Shown in pieces: positions 22,496-27,391 of a DNA stretch of 27,391 nt (positions within the stretch are counted from its first letter, which is position 1; each line of letters begins with the position of its first letter). Source of the stretch: a bacterium (GTDB lineage: Bacteria > Bacillota > Clostridia > Christensenellales > CAG-138). Location of the stretch: the NCBI GenBank assembly GCA_029218485.1, contig JAQXRK010000089.1:1-27391 (forward strand), in the 5' to 3' direction. Under the pieces are notes generated by a model, which ran no database searches, had not been told where the DNA came from, and saw only the letters and a list, made by a program, of their open reading frames with translations. Position numbers and translations under genes: made by a program.

Positions 22496-23518
22496 ATGAA
22501 ACGCGTTGTAACATTCGGTGAAATCATGCTGCGCCTTGCGCCCCCGGCCTATGACCGCTTCGTACAGGCGGACAGCTTCACCGCGATCTACGGCGGCGGC
22601 GAAGCCAACGTCGCCATCTCCCTGGCCAACTACGGCGTGGACGTGGCGTTCGTCACGAAGGTGCCCGCCCACGAGATCGGCCAGTGCGCCGTGAACACCC
22701 TGCGCCGCTATGGCGTGGATACCTCGAAGATCGTCCGCGGCGGCAACCGCCTCGGCATCTACTTCTGCGAGAAGGGCGCGTCCCAGCGCGCTTCCAAGGT
22801 CATCTATGACCGCGCCGGCTCGTCCATCGCGGAGGCCGACCGTTCCGATTTCGATTGGGACAGCATCTTTGAGGGCGTGGATTGGTTCCATTTCACCGGC
22901 ATCACGCCTGCCATCTCCGACAAGGCAGCCGCCCTGTGCAAGGACGCGCTCATTGCTGCGAAGCAGCGCGGCATCACGGTCAGCACCGACCTGAACTACC
23001 GCAAGAAGCTCTGGACGCGCGAGAAGGCGGGTCAGGTCATGGGCGAGCTGATGCAGTATGTGGATATCTGCATCGCCAATGAGGCCGATGCTTCCGACGT
23101 GTTCGGCATCCATGCCGATAACACCGACGTGACCAAGGGCAAGCTCGACCACGCGGGCTATGTGAGCGTGGCCAAGCAGCTCACCGAGCGCTTTGGCTTC
23201 AAGAAGGTGGCCATCACGCTGCGCAGCTCCATCTCCGCAAACGACAACGAGTGGGCCGCCATGCTCTATGCCGATGGCGAGGCGCACTTCTCCCGCAGCT
23301 ATCCGATCCACATCGTTGATCGCGTCGGCGGCGGCGACAGCTTTGGCGGCGGTCTGATCTATTCGCTGCTCAACGGCAAATCCGACGAATATGCGCTGGA
23401 GTTCGCCGTGGCGGCCAGCTGCCTTAAGCATACCATCGAGGGCGATTACAACCTGGTCTCCGTGGCGGAGGTTGAGGCGCTCATGGGTGGGGACGGTTCC
23501 GGCCGTGTACAGAGATAA
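22496..23518 (+). CDS. PfkB-family kinase, 2-keto-3-deoxygluconate kinase-like
   Basis: 340 aa. The N-terminal TFGEIMLRLAPP and the GGGEANVA (33-40) stretch are typical of KDG kinases. DLNYRKKLW (165-173) is the 'DxNxR' segment seen in KdgK, and GGGDSFGGG (278-286) carries the catalytic Asp281 and anion hole. GGAGGAAT precedes ATG 22496. Paired with the KDPG aldolase, it most simply phosphorylates 2-keto-3-deoxygluconate or a close 2-keto-3-deoxy sugar acid. Other PfkB sugars cannot be excluded from sequence. Confidence 0.88.
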   Translation: MKRVVTFGEIMLRLAPPAYDRFVQADSFTAIYGGGEANVAISLANYGVDVAFVTKVPAHEIGQCAVNTLRRYGVDTSKIVRGGNRLGIYFCEKGASQRASKVIYDRAGSSIAEADRSDFDWDSIFEGVDWFHFTGITPAISDKAAALCKDALIAAKQRGITVSTDLNYRKKLWTREKAGQVMGELMQYVDICIANEADASDVFGIHADNTDVTKGKLDHAGYVSVAKQLTERFGFKKVAITLRSSISANDNEWAAMLYADGEAHFSRSYPIHIVDRVGGGDSFGGGLIYSLLNGKSDEYALEFAVAASCLKHTIEGDYNLVSVAEVEALMGGDGSGRVQR

Positions 23519-23533
23519 CGAGGAGGAACATTC

Positions 23534-24727
23534 ATGAGAATCAAGCAGGACCTTTCCATCGACTTTTGCGGAAAGCACTTTGTCAATCCGTTCACCATCG
23601 CGGCATCCCCGCCGTCCGACAAGCGCGAGCGCGTCGAGCGCGCGTTTGAAGCGGGCTGGGGCGGCGCGGTGTTCAAGACCACGTCCGTCGAGTCCGAGCC
23701 GGTCGATCTCGTCTACCCGATGATGGGCGCCCTCCCGTACAAGGATCGCCGCCATTCCGCGTTCTACAACATCGACCTGATCTCCGAGCGCCATATCGAT
23801 GAGATCTGCAGCGATATCCGCTACCTGAAGGCGAAGTTCCCGGATCGGATGCTCATCGGCAGCATCATGGCCGGCAGCCGCGCCGAGTGGGAAGAGCTGG
23901 TCACGAAGCTCGAGGACGCCGGCGTCGATATGATCGAGTGCTCCATGTCCTGCCCGCAGGGCGAGGGCGACGGCACCATCCCGGTCAACGATCCCGCGCT
24001 CACGAAGGAAGTCACGGGCTGGATCAAGTCCGCACTGCGCAAGAACACCCCGATCATCGTCAAGCTCGCGCCGGTCGTCACGGACATCGTGGCCATCGGT
24101 AAGGCAGCAAAAGAAGGCGGCGCGGATGCGCTCTGCGCGATCGATACCGTCCGCTGCTTCCCGGGCATCAACCTCGATACGCTCGAGCCGAAGCTGAGCG
24201 TGCAGGGCAAGTCCACGTTCGGCGGCATGTCCGGTCCGGCGGTCAAGCCCGTTGCGCTCGCGTGCATCGCGGACCTCTCGGCAAATGTCGGCCTGCCCGT
24301 CGCGGGCGTCGGCGGTCTGACCACGTGGCAGGATGCCGCGGAGTTCCTGCTCCTCGGCGCCAGCAACCTGCAGGTCTGCACGGCGATCATGCGCTACGGC
24401 TTTGAGATCATCGACGATCTCAAGACGGGCCTTGCCAACTACATGGCCGAAAAGGGCTTCCATTCCCTCTCCGAGATGGTCGGCAAGTGCCTGTCCACCT
24501 TTGAAGATCACGAGAAGCTCGACCGCACGATCAAGATGGTCTCGTCCGTCAACCCCGATACGTGCATCGGCTGCAACAGCTGCTACATCGCCTGCCGTGA
24601 CGGCGGTTACAACGCCATCAACCTCGGCGATGTCCGCCCGTGGATCGATGAGACCAAGTGCCGCGGCTGCGGCGTGTGCCAGTCGGTCTGCCCGGTCGAG
24701 GGCTGCATGGTCCTGAAGCGCAAATAA
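23534..24727 (+). CDS. preA: Dihydropyrimidine dehydrogenase-like subunit PreA
   Basis: 397 aa; GAGGAGGAA precedes the ATG. It is a DHODH-like FMN barrel, with SCPQ (139-142), IVKLAPVVTDI, the FMN-phosphate loops GGLTTW and LQVCTAIMRYG, and a C-terminal double [4Fe-4S] domain (C344, C347, C350, C354 and C376, C379, C382, C386). This matches bacterial PreA, which with PreT reduces uracil/thymine to the dihydro forms with NADH. The active-site loop after SCPQ reads GEGDGTIPVNDPAL, where DPD-type enzymes have a GQ-x-PEL segment. The catalytic Cys of mammalian DPD has no counterpart at the aligned position. A different heterocycle is therefore possible. It is 16 bp before the PreT gene. Confidence 0.88.
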   Translation: MRIKQDLSIDFCGKHFVNPFTIAASPPSDKRERVERAFEAGWGGAVFKTTSVESEPVDLVYPMMGALPYKDRRHSAFYNIDLISERHIDEICSDIRYLKAKFPDRMLIGSIMAGSRAEWEELVTKLEDAGVDMIECSMSCPQGEGDGTIPVNDPALTKEVTGWIKSALRKNTPIIVKLAPVVTDIVAIGKAAKEGGADALCAIDTVRCFPGINLDTLEPKLSVQGKSTFGGMSGPAVKPVALACIADLSANVGLPVAGVGGLTTWQDAAEFLLLGASNLQVCTAIMRYGFEIIDDLKTGLANYMAEKGFHSLSEMVGKCLSTFEDHEKLDRTIKMVSSVNPDTCIGCNSCYIACRDGGYNAINLGDVRPWIDETKCRGCGVCQSVCPVEGCMVLKRK

Positions 24728-24742
24728 GGAGGAGGCAAACAC

Positions 24743-25963
24743 ATGGAAAAGAAGATGTATATGACCGAGGCGCAGGCGCTGTCCGAGGCCAACCGCTGCC
24801 TCCACTGCTATGAGGCGCCCTGCAAGAGCGCTTGCCCGGCAGGCGTGAACGTACCCCAGTTCATCAACCGCATCGCCACCTGCGATTGGGTCGGCGCAGC
24901 GCAGACGATCAAGGAGAGCAACCCCCTCGGTCTGGTCTGCGGTCTGGTCTGCCCGAGCGCGGAGCTGTGCCGCAAGGACTGCAACTGCGGCAAGCTCGGC
25001 GAGTCCATCCGCATCTCCGATCTGCAGGCATACGCCATGCAGAAGGCGGTCGAGCGCGGCAACAGCTGGACGGCAACGGCCGACAGCAAGAAGGACGCCC
25101 GCGTGGCGGTCATCGGCGGCGGCCCGAGCGGCCTCGTCGCGGCGGCGCTGCTGGCGGCCAAGGGCTATGGCGTGACGCTGTTTGAGAAGGCCGACCATCT
25201 CGGCGGCGTGCCGATGGATGAGATCCCGAACGAGCGCCTCGATAAGGCGATGTTCGACAAGGAGATCGCGCAGCTGCTCTCCGGCGGCGTCGAGGTCTGC
25301 CTGAACGCAACGATCGATGCGGCCAAGGCGGCGGAGATCTCCGCGCAGTATGACGCGGTCTATGTGGCCTGCGGTCTGGGCGACCCGTACGCGGGCTTTG
25401 AGACGGACGCCGAGGGCGTCATGAGCGCCGAAGCGTTCCTGCGCCTCGCCAATTCCGGCAAGCTGACCAGCGTGTCCGGCACGGTCTTCGTGCAGGGCGG
25501 CGGCAACACGGCTCTCGACGCCGCGGTCACCGCAAAGAAGCTTGGTGCGGAGCGCTCCATCATCTGCTACCGCAGAAGCCAGGTTGAGATGCCCGCGTGG
25601 GAGGACGAGTTCGTGTCCGCCGTCAAGGACGGTGTGGAGTTCCTGTTCCAAACGCAGGTGCTCGGCGCGGATGAGAAGAACGGCAAGGTCGCCGGCGCGG
25701 TGCTCGCACCCGTGGCGCTCGGCGAGGCCGACGCATCCGGCCGCCGCAAGCCCGTCGTGCAGGAGGACAAGCAGTACACGGTCGCGGGCAGCATGATCCT
25801 GACCGCAACCGGCAAGAAGAAGAACGCGGAGCTGCTCCGGGCGTTCGACGCGGACAAGACCTTTGTCGGCGGCGACGCGCAAAACGGCGGCGCAACGGTC
25901 GTGCAGGCGGTTGCCGAGGCCAAGAAGGCCGTTGAAGCGATCGACAGCAAGCTCTCGAAATAA
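24743..25963 (+). CDS. preT: PreT-like NAD(P)-dependent Fe-S flavoprotein
   Basis: 406 aa, the GltD-like partner of PreA. The N-terminal Fe-S domain has cysteine series C19/C22/C27/C31 and C66/C70/C76/C80. The FAD site is VAVIGGGPSG (121-130), and the NAD(P) site VQGGGNTALDAA begins near residue 250. ATATGK near the C-terminus belongs to the second FAD strand. AAGGAGGAGG precedes the ATG, and the spacing to PreA is 16 bp, so the two are made together. It feeds electrons from NAD(P)H to PreA. Together the pair (about 800 aa) parallels parts of the single-chain YgfK of purine clusters, a relationship I infer from domain make-up only. Confidence 0.88.
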   Translation: MEKKMYMTEAQALSEANRCLHCYEAPCKSACPAGVNVPQFINRIATCDWVGAAQTIKESNPLGLVCGLVCPSAELCRKDCNCGKLGESIRISDLQAYAMQKAVERGNSWTATADSKKDARVAVIGGGPSGLVAAALLAAKGYGVTLFEKADHLGGVPMDEIPNERLDKAMFDKEIAQLLSGGVEVCLNATIDAAKAAEISAQYDAVYVACGLGDPYAGFETDAEGVMSAEAFLRLANSGKLTSVSGTVFVQGGGNTALDAAVTAKKLGAERSIICYRRSQVEMPAWEDEFVSAVKDGVEFLFQTQVLGADEKNGKVAGAVLAPVALGEADASGRRKPVVQEDKQYTVAGSMILTATGKKKNAELLRAFDADKTFVGGDAQNGGATVVQAVAEAKKAVEAIDSKLSK

Positions 25964-25981
25964 GGAAACGGAGGCACCGAC

Positions 25982-27310
25982 ATGGCGATTACCGTTTATA
26001 AAAACGCAAAGATCTACACGATGGACGATGCAGCGCCGTATATCGCGTCCGGCTACTTGACCGTTTCGGACGGCAAGATCACGGATATCGGCTGCATGAG
26101 CCAGTACAAGCGCCCCGAGGGCGCGGCCGAGACGGACCTGCACGGCATGGTCGTCCTGCCCGGCTCCATCCACAGCCACAGCCACTTCTACGGCCAGTTC
26201 ATCCGCGGCTGCTATACGCTGACCGAGCCGATGGCCAACTGGCAGCAGATTCTCGGCCGCATGTGGTGGAAGGTCGACAAGCTGCTCGATGACGAGATCA
26301 ACTACTACAATGCGATGATGGGCCTCATCGAGGGCGTCGAGATGGGTACCACGACCTACATCGACCATCAGGCCAGCCCGAACCACAGCCTCGGCTCGCT
26401 CGAACTGATCGAGAAGGCCGTCAACGAGGTCGGCGCGCGCGCGTGCCTGTGCTATGAGGTCACCGACCGCGACGGCAAGGAGCGCTGCGAAAACGGCATC
26501 CGCGAGAACGTGCAGTTCATCAAGGCGCATCAGGGCGACCGCAGCGCGCTCGTACAGGGCACGTTCGGCCTGCACGCCTCCTACACGCTCGAGAACGATA
26601 CGCTTGAGCGCTGCGCGGCGGAAGCCGCGGCGCTGGGCGTGGGCTTCCACATCCACGTGGCCGAGGACAAGGCGGACGTGTACGACAGCTATCGCCGCTG
26701 CGACAAGCATGTCGTCAACCGCCTGAATGACTTCGGCATCCTCGGCAACAAGACGATCGCGGCGCACTGCGTCAACGTCGGCCCCGAGCAGTGGAGCATC
26801 TTCAAGGAGAACGGCACCATGGTCGCGCACAACCCCGAGTCGAACATGAACAATGCCGTCGGCATCGCGCCCGTGTGGCAGATGCTCAACGATGGCGTGT
26901 GCGTCGCGCTTGGCGGCGACGGCTTCGTGTACGATTCCTTCAAGGAGCTGCAAATCGCCGTGGTCGCGCAGCGTGCGCACGCGGGCGATCCGCGCGTGAT
27001 GGGCGGCGACGCCTCCGAGCGCCTGCTGTACAAGAACAACTTCAAGGTTGCATCGACGTTCTTCGATAACGTTGGCGCACTGAAGGCCGGCAATGCGGCG
27101 GACTTCATCGCGGTGAACTACAGCGCGCCGACGCCGCTCAATGAGCACAACCTGTTCTCGCACCTGACGAGCAACTTCTCCGGCAACGTCGATACCGTCG
27201 TCGTCAACGGCAAGGTGCTCAAGAAGAACGGCGAGCTCACGACCGTCGATAAGGAAGCGGTGTTCGCAAAGTGCCGCGAGCATGCCGAGCGCCTTTGGAA
27301 GATGATCTGA
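25982..27310 (+). CDS. ssnA: SsnA-like aminohydrolase
   Basis: 442 aa, the length of SsnA. Amidohydrolase metal residues are visible: the HSHSHFYGQF segment (64-73; His66 and His68 align with SsnA's SHNHFY), GFHIHVAED, TIAAHCVN and LGGDGF. IDHQASP, ESNMNNAVG and SAPTPLNEHNLFSH match conserved SsnA stretches (IDHHASP, RSNMNNHVG, NSPTPLLADN). SsnA proteins occur with YgeY, HyuA and Xdh in purine-use clusters and are predicted deaminases or hydrolases of a purine-derived ring. It ends the transcription unit. It is the second deaminase-type gene of the window, distinct from the CodA-like one at the left edge. Confidence 0.85.
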   Translation: MAITVYKNAKIYTMDDAAPYIASGYLTVSDGKITDIGCMSQYKRPEGAAETDLHGMVVLPGSIHSHSHFYGQFIRGCYTLTEPMANWQQILGRMWWKVDKLLDDEINYYNAMMGLIEGVEMGTTTYIDHQASPNHSLGSLELIEKAVNEVGARACLCYEVTDRDGKERCENGIRENVQFIKAHQGDRSALVQGTFGLHASYTLENDTLERCAAEAAALGVGFHIHVAEDKADVYDSYRRCDKHVVNRLNDFGILGNKTIAAHCVNVGPEQWSIFKENGTMVAHNPESNMNNAVGIAPVWQMLNDGVCVALGGDGFVYDSFKELQIAVVAQRAHAGDPRVMGGDASERLLYKNNFKVASTFFDNVGALKAGNAADFIAVNYSAPTPLNEHNLFSHLTSNFSGNVDTVVVNGKVLKKNGELTTVDKEAVFAKCREHAERLWKMI

Positions 27311-27329
27311 ACCGAATCCTGACAAATCG

Positions 27330-27364
27330 AAAACCGGCTGGCCCATGCGGTCCGGCCGGTTTTT
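27330..27364 (+). terminator. Rho-independent terminator of the cluster
   Basis: AAAACCGGCTGG (27330-27341) pairs with CCGGCCGGTTTT (27352-27363), 12 bp with one G.U, around a 10-nt loop, ending in TTTTT. It lies 19 bp after the SsnA-like stop and marks the end of the unit. The A-run on the left arm means it could also act on the opposite strand. Confidence 0.85.
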
Positions 27365-27391
27365 GCATGCCCCGAATGCACCGCCCGGTGC

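Noticed and set aside
20259..27310. Selenoproteins, because YgeY and SsnA are linked to selenium-dependent purine metabolism
   Set aside because: All frames end at stops giving normal family lengths, and no in-frame TGA is bypassed. Selenium could still be a labile cofactor of the hydroxylase, which sequence cannot show.
22355..27346. A 1663-codon open frame on the - strand, and similar long ones at 1304-3514, 3690-5960, 11204-13480 and 20250-22514
   Set aside because: They lie antisense to well-recognised genes, have low-complexity His/Arg/Asp/Ala-rich translations without domains, and arise from GC-biased third positions that remove stop codons on the opposite strand.
1..27391. tRNA, rRNA, CRISPR arrays, insertion sequences or attachment sites
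   Set aside because: I found no cloverleaf with a tRNA-like T-arm, no regularly spaced identical repeats, no transposase or integrase and no terminal inverted repeats.

Overview
The window is one strand of densely packed catabolic genes: 23 credible protein genes plus one small leader frame, all on the + strand and none convincing on the - strand. High G+C with GC-ending codons, strong AGGAGG-type ribosome sites, two lipoproteins, a BMP-type nucleoside ABC importer and oxygen-independent redox enzymes (PreTA, a molybdenum hydroxylase, SsnA/YgeY-type proteins) suggest a GC-rich anaerobic Clostridia-like bacterium, probably gut-associated. That assignment is inference from gene content.

Layout. 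(1) 1-1095: 3' part of a cytosine-deaminase-like amidohydrolase, the end of an upstream unit. (2) 1096-1837: a long non-coding leader. It has a sigma-A-type promoter (TTGACA, 18 bp, extended TATGCT), a large inverted repeat over the -10 and start site, and three copies of an RNA-like element whose paired bases change together. (3) 1838-3754: an ornithine-cyclodeaminase-like protein and a creatininase-family hydrolase, followed by a strong terminator hairpin. (4) 3873-8418: the molybdopterin-binding hydroxylase subunit and three divergent flavodoxin-fold/Fe-S flavoproteins. (5) 8595-13357: BMP-type binding protein, ATPase and two permeases. (6) 13413-18487: SDR dehydrogenase, TIM-barrel isomerase, unknown lipoprotein, hydroxylase [2Fe-2S] subunit, AhpD-like and RraA-like proteins, a 492-nt structured gap with a 13-codon leader frame, and the hydroxylase FAD subunit. 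(7) 18741-27310: dihydropyrimidinase-like hydrolase, YgeY-like M20 hydrolase, KDPG aldolase with a C-terminal VOC-like domain, KDG-type kinase, PreA, PreT and an SsnA-like aminohydrolase, closed by a terminator.

How it fits together (inference). The genes look like one inducible programme for importing and dismantling an N-heterocycle, possibly a nucleoside or a related purine, pyrimidine or hydantoin compound. The importer brings it in; the hydroxylase oxidises and PreTA reduces the ring; deaminases, the cyclic amidase, the creatininase-like enzyme and the M20 hydrolase open and trim it. The SDR, isomerase, kinase and aldolase could carry a sugar-acid part to pyruvate. The set overlaps two known themes, the reductive pyrimidine pathway and the yge/ygf/ssnA/xdh purine cluster, but matches neither. 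No nucleosidase, carbamoyltransferase, carbamate kinase, XdhC-type maturation factor or regulator lies in the window. The substrate cannot be named from sequence alone.
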